NCBI RefSeq assembly: GCF_006714895.1 | Contig: NZ_VFME01000001.1 | Coordinates: forward strand, 3,224,001-3,288,000 | DNA: 64,000 bases | Origin: Gramella sp. Hel_I_59 | Lineage (GTDB): Bacteria; Bacteroidota; Bacteroidia; Flavobacteriales; Flavobacteriaceae | Direction: 5' to 3' | Part shown: positions 1 to 8,332 of the stretch, piece after piece | Numbering within the stretch: position 1 is the first letter of the stretch | How the letters are laid out: each line of letters starts with the position of its first letter | Notes under the pieces: model-generated | Seen by the model: only the letters and a program-made list of their open reading frames with translations | Databases searched by the model: none | Told to the model about the DNA's origin: nothing | Position numbers and translations under genes: made by a program

Positions 1-17
1 ATTAAACACTAATTTTT

Positions 18-380
18 ATGAATATCGACCAGTTCAGAGATTATTGCTTAGTAAAAAGAGGGGTTTCTGAGCATTTACCTTTTGGCCCGGATAATCTTGT
101 TTTTAAGGTCATGGGCAAGATGTTTAGCATTGCCAGCCTCGATGAAGTTCCACTTAGAGTGAATTTAAAATGTGATCCAGAATGGGCTGTTCAGCTAAGG
201 GTAGAATACCCGGAAACAATTTTACCGGGTTATCACATGAATAAACGTCACTGGAATACGTTAGTAATGAATGGTGGAGCAGCTCCGGAATTGACCAGGA
301 AACTCATAGATCATAGTTATGAACTGGTAGTTGCAGGATTAACCAGAAAACTTAAGCAGGAATTAGATAGTTTAGAATGA
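18..380 (+). CDS. MmcQ/YjbR family protein
   Basis: Small protein (120 aa) of the MmcQ/YjbR family, which adopts a CyaY-like fold and is usually described as DNA-binding, with no established reaction. The family pattern is visible: an N-terminal helix with a C-x-x-K-x-G-V-x-E-x-x-P-F core near residues 9-22, a lysine-rich strand (VFKVMGKMF), and the C-terminal block PGYHMNKRHWNTL followed by a helix beginning ELTRKLIDHSYELV. Length is normal for the family. Its stop overlaps the start of the downstream MutS-like gene by four bases (ATGA), so the two are probably co-translated. Confidence 0.85.
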   Translation: MNIDQFRDYCLVKRGVSEHLPFGPDNLVFKVMGKMFSIASLDEVPLRVNLKCDPEWAVQLRVEYPETILPGYHMNKRHWNTLVMNGGAAPELTRKLIDHSYELVVAGLTRKLKQELDSLE

Positions 381-2155
381 AAGAACCTTTAGCTTTTTAC
401 AAGGATAGAAAGAACAAATACGAGCAGGAGAGAAAGAAGTTATCAGGAAAACTGGCAGTCTCGAGTATCCTGAGATTACTTGTATTTCTCGCCTTATGTG
501 CCGCAGTTTTTTTCTTCTACGATCAGGTACAGGTCGTTGTTCCTGTGGTCATTGGCTGTCTGGCACTATTTATCTTCCTTATCTCAAGACATTCTGGTCT
601 TAAACGCGAAAAGGATAAAACGGAAGCTTTGATCTCTATAAATGAAACTGAGATCCACGTTCTCGAAACAGGGGATTTTCTGAATTTACCAGACGGAAAA
701 GAATTTGATGTTGAAGATCATGATTTTAGTCGTGACATTGATCTCTTCGGAAGAAAAAGCTTTTTTCAGTATCTCAATAGAACTGCTTTAGCTGAAGGAG
801 CAAGCAAACTTTCATCTTTTCTGCTTAGTAATGACACTACCCGAATTACTGAAAAACAGGAAGCAATCAAAGAGCTCGCTAACAAAGCCGACTGGCGACA
901 GGAATTTAGCGCCACTGCTACGCTGGTAAGAACCGAGAATTCTTCGAAGACCATTCTCAAATGGATTACAAATTATAAAGCTTTTGTTCCGGCAATTATG
1001 CGCTGGTTACCAATTGTTTTTACGACTCTTTCTGTAGGAGTCATCCTTGCCTATTATTTCAGTTTCATTGGATTTTACCAGCTGTTATTATGGTTGCTTA
1101 TAGGCATCATGATCACCGCCATTTACGTTGGCAGGATCAATCAACTATCCTCAGCAATTGGAAAGGTCCAGGATACTTTTCAGCAATATTACCAGCTACT
1201 CGGCTTTATTGAAGACGAAAAATTTGAGTCGGATATTCTCCATGATCTCCAGACTTCCATTGCTTCGGAAAAACGGAAAGCTTCAGAAATTTTAAAAGAA
1301 TTCAGTAAAGGTATTGATGCTCTGGATCAACGGAATAATTTTCTGTTTGGATTTCTTGCTAATGGATTTATGCTTTGGGATTTAAAACAATCTTACCGAC
1401 TAGAGAAATGGATACTTCAGCACCGAACTGAAGTTAGCAACTGGTTTAAGGCAGTAGAAAACTTCGATGCTTACAACAGCCTCGGTAATTTTGCATTTAA
1501 TCATCAACAATATACTTTTCCGAAGATCTCTGAAGTACCAAATGGCATAGAAGCAAAAGAGCTAGGGCATCCACTTTTAAAGCAAAGTAAACGTGTAGAT
1601 AACGATTTCAGAATAGAAAGCGACCAGTTTTTTATCATTACCGGTGCGAATATGGCTGGAAAAAGTACATTTCTAAGAACGGTCGCGCTGCAAATCGTAA
1701 TGTCAAACATGGGACTTCCGGTATGTGCCGATTCCTGCACCTATTCACCTATCAAATTGATAAGCAGCATGCGTACCAGTGACTCGCTGGGTGACGATGA
1801 ATCCTATTTCTTTTCTGAACTTAAAAGACTGAAGTATATCGTTGATAAAATTCAGACCGAGAAATACTTTATCATTCTCGATGAGATCCTGAAAGGCACC
1901 AACAGTACAGATAAGGCGATAGGCTCTAAAAAGTTCATTGAACGCCTGGTAAAGTCCAATTCAACGGGGATCATTGCTACACACGACCTTAGTTTATGTG
2001 AAACTGCCAACCAGTTCGAGCAGGTAAAAAATTACTATTTTGATGCCGAAATCGAGAACAACGAACTTCATTTTGACTACCGATTCAAGAAAGGAATTTG
2101 CCAGAATATGAATGCTTCATTCTTACTTAGAAAAATGCAGATCGTGGAAGATTGA
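377..2155 (+). CDS. MutS-related membrane ATPase (MutS domain V protein)
   Basis: Protein of 592 aa with the C-terminal ATPase domain of MutS but without the mismatch-recognition domains. Two hydrophobic segments lie near residues 30-70 and another pair near 205-250, so it is probably membrane-anchored. The ATPase half has Walker A GANMAGKST (about residues 423-431), Walker B FIILDEILKGTNSTD (about 498) and the switch ATHDLSL. The region before it resembles the MutS lever/core helices. This architecture is common in Bacteroidota and its role is unknown. The missing mismatch-binding domain argues against classical mismatch repair. It overlaps the upstream YjbR-like gene by 4 nt. Confidence 0.85.
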   Translation: MKEPLAFYKDRKNKYEQERKKLSGKLAVSSILRLLVFLALCAAVFFFYDQVQVVVPVVIGCLALFIFLISRHSGLKREKDKTEALISINETEIHVLETGDFLNLPDGKEFDVEDHDFSRDIDLFGRKSFFQYLNRTALAEGASKLSSFLLSNDTTRITEKQEAIKELANKADWRQEFSATATLVRTENSSKTILKWITNYKAFVPAIMRWLPIVFTTLSVGVILAYYFSFIGFYQLLLWLLIGIMITAIYVGRINQLSSAIGKVQDTFQQYYQLLGFIEDEKFESDILHDLQTSIASEKRKASEILKEFSKGIDALDQRNNFLFGFLANGFMLWDLKQSYRLEKWILQHRTEVSNWFKAVENFDAYNSLGNFAFNHQQYTFPKISEVPNGIEAKELGHPLLKQSKRVDNDFRIESDQFFIITGANMAGKSTFLRTVALQIVMSNMGLPVCADSCTYSPIKLISSMRTSDSLGDDESYFFSELKRLKYIVDKIQTEKYFIILDEILKGTNSTDKAIGSKKFIERLVKSNSTGIIATHDLSLCETANQFEQVKNYYFDAEIENNELHFDYRFKKGICQNMNASFLLRKMQIVED

Positions 2156-2197
2156 TCTTCAGGTAAGTTTTCCCAAGAGAATTAGACTACACCACTT

Positions 2198-3202
2198 ATG
2201 GATTCATTAACGCAAATTGTATTGGGCGCAGCTGTTGGAGAAGCTGTCCTGGGGAAAAAAGTTGGGAACAAAGCAATGCTGTACGGAGCGATCGCCGGAA
2301 CCATTCCAGATCTGGATACTTTTGTAGGCTATGCTTATGATACAATCACTGCAACCGAGATCCACCGTGGTTTTTCCCATTCTATAGTATTTTCAGTCCT
2401 GTTCGCGACGGTTTTTGGATGGCTAATCTCAAAGATCGAGTCCAAATCTGCTGCTACCTGGAAGAACTGGTCATGGCTCATGTTCTGGGGACTTTTCACT
2501 CATCCCCTGCTCGATGCACATACCACCTGGGGCACGCAGCTATTCTGGCCATTCGATCTAAGACTGGCTTATAAGAATATATTTGTTATTGATCCACTTT
2601 ATACATTGCCGTTTTTAGTCCTGCTTATTATGACGATGCGCTTAAAGCGGGATGATCCAAAACGAAGGAAATACAATCGGCTTGGTTTGATTATTAGCAG
2701 CGTTTACCTATTATTGATCACCCCTGCACTTAAATGGATCACTTATAACAAATTCGAAAATGCATTGGAAGAACAGTCGATTTCTTATCAAAGAATGGAT
2801 ACACGACCTGCACCTATGAATAGTATTTTATGGAGTGCAAATATTGAGGCTAAGGATCATTTTTTGATCGCCGACTATTCCATTTTTGACACCAAACCTA
2901 TAAGTTTTCAGGAAGTACCTAAGAATCTTGAGTTTGCCGACAGTCTTTCAGGTCACACCAACTTAAAGCGTTTGATTGATATTAGCGAAGGTTGGTATAC
3001 TTTCAGCGAGAAGAACGAGCAACTTTATTTCAATGATCTTCGCTTCGGAAAACTGGATATGAATGATCCCGATGCGCCATTTATTTTCAGCTTTTTACTA
3101 CAGGAAGAGGATGGAGAATTAACCGCCACTGAAACCGAACGTTCCATGGAAGATGCAGAAAGTTTGCTTCCTGAATTGTGGAGCAGAATCCTTGGAAATT
3201 GA
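2198..3202 (+). CDS. Membrane-bound metal-dependent hydrolase (DUF457/YdjM-like)
   Basis: Integral membrane protein (334 aa) of the DUF457/YdjM family of putative metal-dependent hydrolases. The hallmark N-terminus MDSLTQIVLGAAVGEAVLG is followed by an IPDLDTF acidic motif near residue 37, a histidine motif EIHRGFSHS near 55-63 and FTHPLLDAHTTWGTQ near 105-120. These Asp and His residues are the putative metal ligands. About four to five membrane segments lie in the first 190 residues, and the C-terminal 140 residues form a soluble domain. The substrate is unknown in this family. It follows the MutS-like gene by 42 nt and may share its transcript. Confidence 0.85.
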   Translation: MDSLTQIVLGAAVGEAVLGKKVGNKAMLYGAIAGTIPDLDTFVGYAYDTITATEIHRGFSHSIVFSVLFATVFGWLISKIESKSAATWKNWSWLMFWGLFTHPLLDAHTTWGTQLFWPFDLRLAYKNIFVIDPLYTLPFLVLLIMTMRLKRDDPKRRKYNRLGLIISSVYLLLITPALKWITYNKFENALEEQSISYQRMDTRPAPMNSILWSANIEAKDHFLIADYSIFDTKPISFQEVPKNLEFADSLSGHTNLKRLIDISEGWYTFSEKNEQLYFNDLRFGKLDMNDPDAPFIFSFLLQEEDGELTATETERSMEDAESLLPELWSRILGN

Positions 3203-3253
3203 ATCTATTTTACTGAAAAAGCCATAAATACTTAATAAAACATGGCTTTAAAC

Positions 3254-3261
3254 TACCTTTG
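3254..3261 (+). promoter_or_regulatory. Bacteroidota -7 box upstream of phnA-like gene
   Basis: TACCTTTG matches the TAnnTTTG -7 consensus of Bacteroidota sigma factors. It lies 21 nt before the ATG at 3283, giving an expected leader of about 15 nt. No good TTTG -33 box is seen at the expected spacing. Confidence 0.45.
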
Positions 3262-3282
3262 CTTCTCAAAATGCTCAAATAA

Positions 3283-3858
3283 ATGATTTCTGAAGATAGA
3301 TTAAGAGAACGCAGTGATTCCACCTGTGAATTGTGCGGTCAAACCGAACAACTGAATGCTTATACAGTTTCTGAAGCTCCAGAGGACCAGAAAGCTGAGA
3401 TCCTGATTTGCCAGAACTGTGAATCGCAGATAGAAAATCCGGAAAATGTAGAACCAAATCACTGGCGTTGTCTCAATGACAGTATGTGGAGTACAATTCC
3501 TGCCGTGCAGGTTATTTCGTGGAGAATGCTGAACAGACTTAAATCTGAAGGCTGGCCGCAGGACTTACTCGATATGATGTATATGGAAGATGAGTTAAAG
3601 CACTGGGCTAAAGCAGGTATACAGACTGAGGAAACCGATACTCAACTCGTTCATAAAGATAGTAATGGTGTCGTGCTGGAAGCAGGTGACAGCGTTGTTT
3701 TGATCAAAGATCTTAATGTAAAAGGCAGCAGTCTTACAGCAAAAAGAGGAACTGCAGTTCGAAGAATATCGCTGGTTCATGATAATGCTGAGCAAATTGA
3801 AGGTAAAGTCGAAGGCCAGCAGATCGTATTGCTTACCAAGTTTGTAAAGAAAACCTAA
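3283..3858 (+). CDS. PhnA domain protein
   Basis: Protein of 191 aa related to the PhnA family (named alkylphosphonate utilisation operon protein, though a direct role in phosphonate breakdown is not established). The N-terminus carries a zinc-ribbon-like pair of Cys motifs, CELCG (about residues 12-16) and CQNCE (about 46-50). The C-terminal PhnA core starts around residue 125 with [19 protein letters not shown], continues with [17 protein letters not shown] and ends in the basic FVKKT. The middle segment [11 protein letters not shown]...[10 protein letters not shown] is typical of the longer Bacteroidota versions. No phosphonate genes are nearby. A three-codon ORF abuts its start. Confidence 0.85.
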   Translation: MISEDRLRERSDSTCELCGQTEQLNAYTVSEAPEDQKAEILICQNCESQIENPENVEPNHWRCLNDSMWSTIPAVQVISWRMLNRLKSEGWPQDLLDMMYMEDELKHWAKAGIQTEETDTQLVHKDSNGVVLEAGDSVVLIKDLNVKGSSLTAKRGTAVRRISLVHDNAEQIEGKVEGQQIVLLTKFVKKT

Positions 3859-3866
3859 TCACGCCT

Positions 3867-4097
3867 ATGGAAAATAACAAACACACTCAGCCAAACAATC
3901 CTTTGCACGGTATCAAACTTGCTGATATCCTTGATTCTTTACATGATCATTATGGCTGGGAAGGGCTTGCAGAAAGGATCAATATTAATTGTTTTAAATC
4001 CAATCCTACAAAAAAGTCCAGTTTAAAGTTTCTTCGGAAGGAACTCTGGGCAAGAGAAAAAGTGGAGCGTTTGTATCTTAAGACAAACTTCAAATAG
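3867..4097 (+). CDS. VF530 family DNA-binding protein (DUF2132)
   Basis: Small basic protein (76 aa) of the VF530/DUF2132 family, named after a Vibrio fischeri protein of known structure and annotated as DNA-binding. The family block [15 protein letters not shown] (residues about 10-24) is followed by [10 protein letters not shown], a cysteine-containing segment [19 protein letters not shown] and the motif [11 protein letters not shown] at the C-terminus. It lies 8 nt after the PhnA gene, so the two are probably one transcript, ending at the strong hairpin just downstream. Cellular role unknown. Confidence 0.85.
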   Translation: MENNKHTQPNNPLHGIKLADILDSLHDHYGWEGLAERININCFKSNPTKKSSLKFLRKELWAREKVERLYLKTNFK

Positions 4098-4107
4098 AGA
4101 TATACTC

Positions 4108-4142
4108 ACAAAAAAAAGCGGCCAGTTGGCCGCTTTTTTTTC
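4108..4142. terminator. Bidirectional intrinsic terminator
   Basis: A perfect GC-rich hairpin, AAGCGGCCA then GT then TGGCCGCTT, is flanked by an A-run on the left and a T-run on the right. It can therefore end transcription from both sides: the VF530 gene (plus strand) and the DPP III gene (minus strand), whose stops face each other here. Confidence 0.9.
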
Positions 4143-4159
4143 TATAATTCTGCTAAGAA

Positions 4160-6238
4160 CTACTCTTCAGTTTTAGCAACTTCATTTTCTTCTTTCTCTT
4201 TCTTTTCAGTTAAGAAACTATAGTTTTCAGAATAATCCAGCATCTGCTCTTCGAAAGATCTCGGCTGGGTTACTTTGATCGAAACGATCTCATCATTCTC
4301 ATCCATTTCAGCAACCAGAACAGGATTCACGAATCCGCTATATGGAGCCGACTTAAATTTCGAATTTCTGTCCAGTACCTGTTTGTGAATATCCTGATCT
4401 ACTTTCACACCGTAGTTTTCTACCAGGTCTTTTGCAGCCAGGAAATCACCTTCAGACTTGATTCTCTGAGTTTCCTTAAGCAGATCTCCGAACAATGAAC
4501 GAAGCTTCTTGTAGTCTTTGATATCAAAGTAGATGTTCCCATCTTTTTCAACTTTTTCAATAACTCCTTCTTCCTGTCCTTTTTCGTAAACCCATTTACT
4601 CACCCATTGTCTGTTACGCATATGAGCTTCTTCAATATCCTGACCCGGCTCAATTCTTACTAACTGTGTCATCAATCCATTACGAATATAATCGTTGTAT
4701 GCAGCCTTCCCTAGTTTTTCAGAATCATCTGTAAGTCCAAGTTCTTCTAGTTTTGGATCCATCAGGTAATACAAACCTACAAGATCTGCACGACCTTCTT
4801 CAAGTGTAGATGCATAGTTCTTTAGAGTTTCCTTGGTTTCTCCAACACCAGCATTCATTTGTCCTGAAGCGTGACCTACTACTTCATGCAATGCAGTATG
4901 TAGCTTATCTGCCTCTTTCCCGTATTGTTCAGAAAGTTGTACTTCTTCTTCATCATGTGCAAATTCCTTCAGTTTATCTGATCCGCCTGCGCCTTCGTAA
5001 GCAGAAATGATATTCCCTAAAGAAACAGATTTACTTCCATGCTCTTTACGAATCCAGTTCGCATTTGGAAGGTTTACACCAATTGGCGTACTTGGAGATG
5101 CATCACCTGCTTCACCAGCAACGATCACTGTTTTGTAAGTTACTCCTACTACAGAATCTTTTTTATGCTCATCCATGATTGGCGAGTTATCCTCGAACCA
5201 CTGCACTTCATTTTCAAGAACGCTCATCTTTTTGGACATATCAAAATCCTTGATCTGAACGATGTTTTCATAAGATCCTCTGTAACCTTTTGGATCATTA
5301 TAAACCTCTATAAAACTGTTGATATAATCAATATTACCTTCAGTAGCTTCCACCCATGCAACATTGTAATCATCCCAGGTTTTCAAGTCTCCGGTAGTAT
5401 AGTAATCGATCAATAATCCTAAAGCATTCGCCTGCTTTTCATTTTCAGCAACACCTTTAGCTTTTTCCAGCCAGTTGATGATCTCATCGATCGCTTCACC
5501 GTAAAGTCCGCCACTTTTATAAACTTTTTCAACCAGTTTTCCATTCTCCTTTACAAGCTTGGAATTAAGTCCGTAAGAAAGTGGTCTTTCAGGATTTGGA
5601 GATTTCATTTTCGCGTAGAATGCATCCACTTCCGTAGCAGTTACATCAGGACCGTAGAAATTGATGGCAGAACCTTCCAGTAAACCATCAGCTTCATTAA
5701 GATTTACCTTTTTCGCATCCTTTTCATTGAAAATTACTTCGTAAGCTTCACCTGTAAGTTCGGTATTGCTTTCTTTTAAAAGAGTATCAAAATATTCTTT
5801 GCTGAATTCAGGTTTGATCTTAGCATTGGAATAATGATGGTGAATCCCGTTCGAGAACCATACTCTTTTGAGGTAAGTTTCAAATGAAGTCCATTCCTCT
5901 GAAGACTGGTCGCCTTCATAATTTGTATAAATATTTTCAAGGGCTTCACGAATTTCCAGGTTATGACGGTAATTCTGGTCCCACATAATATCTCTCCCGG
6001 CAAGTCCTGCCTGGGTTAGATAATACACTAACTTCTGCTCTTTCAGACTTAAGTTTTCCCAACCCGGAATCTGGTAGCGCAGTACTTTAATATCTGCAAA
6101 TTCATCTACGTTTACCTCAAAATCTGAGTTCATCGCGATCTCCTGCTGCTCATCTTTATCTGCATTTTTCTTGTCCTCATTACAGGAAACGAAAGTCAAT
6201 GCCGATGCAAGAAGGCAGGTACTTAATATTTTGTTCAT
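4160..6238 (-). CDS. Dipeptidyl-peptidase III (M49), lipoprotein
   Basis: Zinc metallopeptidase of family M49 (692 aa, usual length about 650-720), expected to release N-terminal dipeptides from oligopeptides. The M49 signature HEVVGH (HExxxH-type with one extra residue) is at about residue 450, and the second zinc-ligand motif EEGRAD follows about 30 residues later. The N-terminus is a lipoprotein signal: MNKILSTCLLASALTFVSC, with Cys 19 as the acylation site and an acidic stretch after it, so the enzyme is probably anchored in the cell envelope. A -7 box TATATTTG sits about 20 nt upstream. The neighbouring M20 dipeptidase gene is on the same strand upstream, suggesting joint peptide scavenging. 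Confidence 0.92.
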   Translation of the reverse strand: MNKILSTCLLASALTFVSCNEDKKNADKDEQQEIAMNSDFEVNVDEFADIKVLRYQIPGWENLSLKEQKLVYYLTQAGLAGRDIMWDQNYRHNLEIREALENIYTNYEGDQSSEEWTSFETYLKRVWFSNGIHHHYSNAKIKPEFSKEYFDTLLKESNTELTGEAYEVIFNEKDAKKVNLNEADGLLEGSAINFYGPDVTATEVDAFYAKMKSPNPERPLSYGLNSKLVKENGKLVEKVYKSGGLYGEAIDEIINWLEKAKGVAENEKQANALGLLIDYYTTGDLKTWDDYNVAWVEATEGNIDYINSFIEVYNDPKGYRGSYENIVQIKDFDMSKKMSVLENEVQWFEDNSPIMDEHKKDSVVGVTYKTVIVAGEAGDASPSTPIGVNLPNANWIRKEHGSKSVSLGNIISAYEGAGGSDKLKEFAHDEEEVQLSEQYGKEADKLHTALHEVVGHASGQMNAGVGETKETLKNYASTLEEGRADLVGLYYLMDPKLEELGLTDDSEKLGKAAYNDYIRNGLMTQLVRIEPGQDIEEAHMRNRQWVSKWVYEKGQEEGVIEKVEKDGNIYFDIKDYKKLRSLFGDLLKETQRIKSEGDFLAAKDLVENYGVKVDQDIHKQVLDRNSKFKSAPYSGFVNPVLVAEMDENDEIVSIKVTQPRSFEEQMLDYSENYSFLTEKKEKEENEVAKTEE

Positions 6239-6257
6239 GAAAATAATTTTAGTGCGG

Positions 6258-6265
6258 CAAATATA
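6258..6265 (-). promoter_or_regulatory. -7 promoter element for DPP III gene
   Basis: Read on the minus strand this is TATATTTG, a perfect TAnnTTTG match, 19 nt before the ATG at 6238. No -33 TTTG at ideal spacing was found; the nearest candidate, at 6280-6283, is only 14 nt away. Confidence 0.45.
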
Positions 6266-6269
6266 CTAA

Positions 6270-6306
6270 AACGGGGAATCAAATTCTGCGAACCTGATCC
6301 CCCGTT
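6270..6306 (-). terminator. Possible terminator of M20 dipeptidase gene
   Basis: On the minus strand AACGGGGGATCA and TGATTCCCCGTT can pair with one mismatch or bulge, followed by TTTAG. The hairpin lies 24 nt past the M20 stop codon and directly before the DPP III promoter, so it would insulate the two genes. The U-tract is weak. Confidence 0.4.
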
Positions 6307-6329
6307 ATATAGAAATATTAATATATTCT

Positions 6330-7721
6330 CTATTTTTTACTCATTTCAGTAAAATGTTTGTAAAACCATGGGATGGTTTCAATACCTTTTAGATAATTCC
6401 ATATTCCAAAATGCTCGTTAGGGGAATGGATCGCATCGGTATCCAGACCAAAGCCCATCAGTATTATTTTACTATCCAGTTCTTTTTCAAACAAGGATAC
6501 AATTGGAATACTTCCTCCGCTTCTCTGCGGGATCGGCGTTTTTCCGAAGGTTTCTTCATAAGCTGCGCTAGCCGCCTGGTAACCTATTGTGTCTATTGGA
6601 GTTACATATGGATATCCGCCATGGTGAGGTTTCACTTTCACTCGAACACTATCTGGCGCAAGACTTTCAAAGTGCTTTGTAAACAATTTGGTTATTTCCT
6701 TATGATCCTGGTTAGGAACCAGTCGCATGGATATTTTTGCATAAGCTTTCGACGGAAGCACTGTTTTCGCTCCTTCACCAATATAACCGCCCCACATTCC
6801 ATTTACGTCGAGGGTTGGCCTGATAGAACCTCTCTCCAGCGTAGAATATCCTTCCTCTCCATTAACATCCCTGATATCCAGTTTTTCTTTATACTCTTCA
6901 ATGCTGAAAGGTGCTTCTGCCATTTTAGAGCGTTCCTCATCACTAAGATTTTCCACGTTATCATAAAATCCAGGAATGGTTATATGATTATTGTCGTCTG
7001 TAAGTTTGGAGATCATTTCACTTAAGACGTTCAGAGGATTTGCTACCGCACCACCGTAGAGACCAGAATGCAGATCCCGATTCGCTCCAGTAACTTCCAC
7101 TTCTACGTAAGAGAGTCCGCGTAGACCGGTTGTGATAGATGGAGTGTCTTTGGAGATCATTCCGGTATCAGAGATCAGGATCACATCATTTTGTAATTTC
7201 TTCTTATTTTCCTTGATATACCAGTCCAGGTGCTCACTTCCTACTTCTTCCTCACCTTCGATCATGAATTTCACATTACATGGAAGTTCATCATTTTTGG
7301 TCATGTATTCCATGGCTTTTACATGCATATACATTTGTCCTTTATCATCACAGGCTCCCCGGGCGAAAATTGCTCCTTCAGGATGAATGTCGGTTTTTTG
7401 CACGACTGGTTCAAAAGGCGGAGAATTCCATAGATCCAATGGATCTGGTGGCTGTACATCGTAATGGCCATATACAAGCACCGTTGGAAGATCTTTGTTA
7501 ATGATCTTTTCAGCATACACCACAGGGTGACCTGGAGTTGGTGCAACTTCTGCAGTATCACAACCAGCATCAAGTAGACTTTGCTTTACAGCTTCCGCAG
7601 CCTTCAGCATGTCGTCCTTGTAGTTTGCATCTGCAGAAATCGAAGGAATTTTTAATAATTCCTTTAATTCATCGACAAATCTGTCTTTATGTTCTTCGAG
7701 GTATGTTTTTATAGAATCCAT
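6330..7721 (-). CDS. M20 family dipeptidase
   Basis: Zinc-dependent dipeptidase of the M20 family (463 aa, typical of the CNDP/PepV-like group). Visible motifs are VLVYGHYDVQPPDPLDLW near residues 80-97 (His and Asp zinc ligands), ARGACDDKGQ near 119-128 (bridging Asp), and MIEGEEEVGSEHL near 150-162 (catalytic Glu pair). A dimerisation lid domain with the TGANRDLHSGLYGG segment follows, and the last zinc His lies in the DAIHSPNEHFG block near the C-terminus. There is no signal peptide, so it is cytoplasmic. It likely hydrolyses dipeptides imported or released by other peptidases. A near-consensus -7 box (TAACTTTA, plus coordinates 7743-7750) precedes it. Confidence 0.93.
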   Translation of the reverse strand: MDSIKTYLEEHKDRFVDELKELLKIPSISADANYKDDMLKAAEAVKQSLLDAGCDTAEVAPTPGHPVVYAEKIINKDLPTVLVYGHYDVQPPDPLDLWNSPPFEPVVQKTDIHPEGAIFARGACDDKGQMYMHVKAMEYMTKNDELPCNVKFMIEGEEEVGSEHLDWYIKENKKKLQNDVILISDTGMISKDTPSITTGLRGLSYVEVEVTGANRDLHSGLYGGAVANPLNVLSEMISKLTDDNNHITIPGFYDNVENLSDEERSKMAEAPFSIEEYKEKLDIRDVNGEEGYSTLERGSIRPTLDVNGMWGGYIGEGAKTVLPSKAYAKISMRLVPNQDHKEITKLFTKHFESLAPDSVRVKVKPHHGGYPYVTPIDTIGYQAASAAYEETFGKTPIPQRSGGSIPIVSLFEKELDSKIILMGFGLDTDAIHSPNEHFGIWNYLKGIETIPWFYKHFTEMSKK

Positions 7722-7911
7722 GTATTAATTTTCAGGTTTGCGTAAAGTTATAAAGAAGTCTGCGGAAAGTTGGTCTCAAAGCTCTTAGTGTTTTCATAAG
7801 AAAATAAATTTTGTTCAAAATCATTAAAATTGATCTATACTGAAAATCAGAAACTTAGTTGGAGTCACTAAATTTTAGCTGAAATTTTTTTAATTTTTTT
7901 CTGGAAGACTG

Positions 7912-7941
7912 TTTGAAAATTGAAACTTATCTTTATATTTG
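7912..7941 (+). promoter_or_regulatory. Promoter of tRNA-Leu (TTTG-N18-TATATTTG)
   Basis: TTTG at 7912-7915, an 18-nt spacer and TATATTTG at 7934-7941 make a full Bacteroidota housekeeping promoter. Transcription would begin around 7948, about 57 nt before the mature tRNA. This is the clearest promoter in the window and supports the phylum assignment. Confidence 0.75.
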
Positions 7942-8004
7942 CACCCGCTTAAGTAATTAAGCAGGGAATCACAACGAGTCCTAAGTGTTGTGAAACTTTA
8001 AAAT

Positions 8005-8086
8005 GCGGGCGTGGTGGAATTGGTAGACACGCTAGACTTAGGATCTAGTGCCGCAAGGTGTGGAGGTTCGAGTCCTCTCGCCCGCA
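8005..8086 (+). tRNA. tRNA-Leu (anticodon UAG)
   Basis: An 82-nt class II tRNA. The acceptor arms GCGGGCG (8005-8011) and CGCCCGC (8079-8085) pair perfectly, with discriminator A at 8086. The anticodon stem CTAGA/TCTAG (8032-8036 and 8044-8048) encloses a seven-base loop with anticodon TAG at 8039-8041, reading CUA leucine codons. A long variable arm follows and the T-loop GGTTCGAGTCC is present. The 3' CCA is not encoded (ACA follows), so it must be added after processing. Confidence 0.95.
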
Positions 8087-8092
8087 CAACGG

Positions 8093-8124
8093 AAAAGCTT
8101 CAGAGAAATCTGAAGCTTTTTTTT
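8093..8124 (+). terminator. Terminator of tRNA-Leu
   Basis: The hairpin AAAAGCTTCAGA, loop GAAA, TCTGAAGCTTTT is followed by a T-run and begins 6 nt after the tRNA end. It is a standard intrinsic terminator for a single-tRNA transcript. Confidence 0.85.
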
Positions 8125-8300
8125 ATTCCTTCTTCCGAAGAAATATTTACGGTCAGAAATAACCTAATTATTTTTTTACGAGCTGTCCGGATTCCTGAAT
8201 CTATCAATTTTGCCAATTGCTTTTAGAAAATCTTCTATAGCTTAACATGCTTTAACAAGTCCTGTTATTCCATGTCAATTATTTTCCCTTCCACAGGCTA

Positions 8301-8308
8301 TACTTTTG
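8301..8308 (+). promoter_or_regulatory. -7 promoter element of OYE gene
   Basis: TACTTTTG fits TAnnTTTG and ends 24 nt before the ATG at 8333. It overlaps the in-frame ATG at 8306, which argues that 8333 is the real start. Confidence 0.45.
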
Positions 8309-8332
8309 TATTCAATTTTTAAGAATCTAATC

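Noticed and set aside
5039..5416. 125-codon plus-strand ORF inside the DPP III gene
   Set aside because: It is antisense to a strongly supported gene with catalytic motifs, and its composition looks like a shadow.
8011..8226. 71-codon ORF starting inside the tRNA-Leu gene
   Set aside because: It reads through the tRNA and its terminator. It is a well-known false ORF type.
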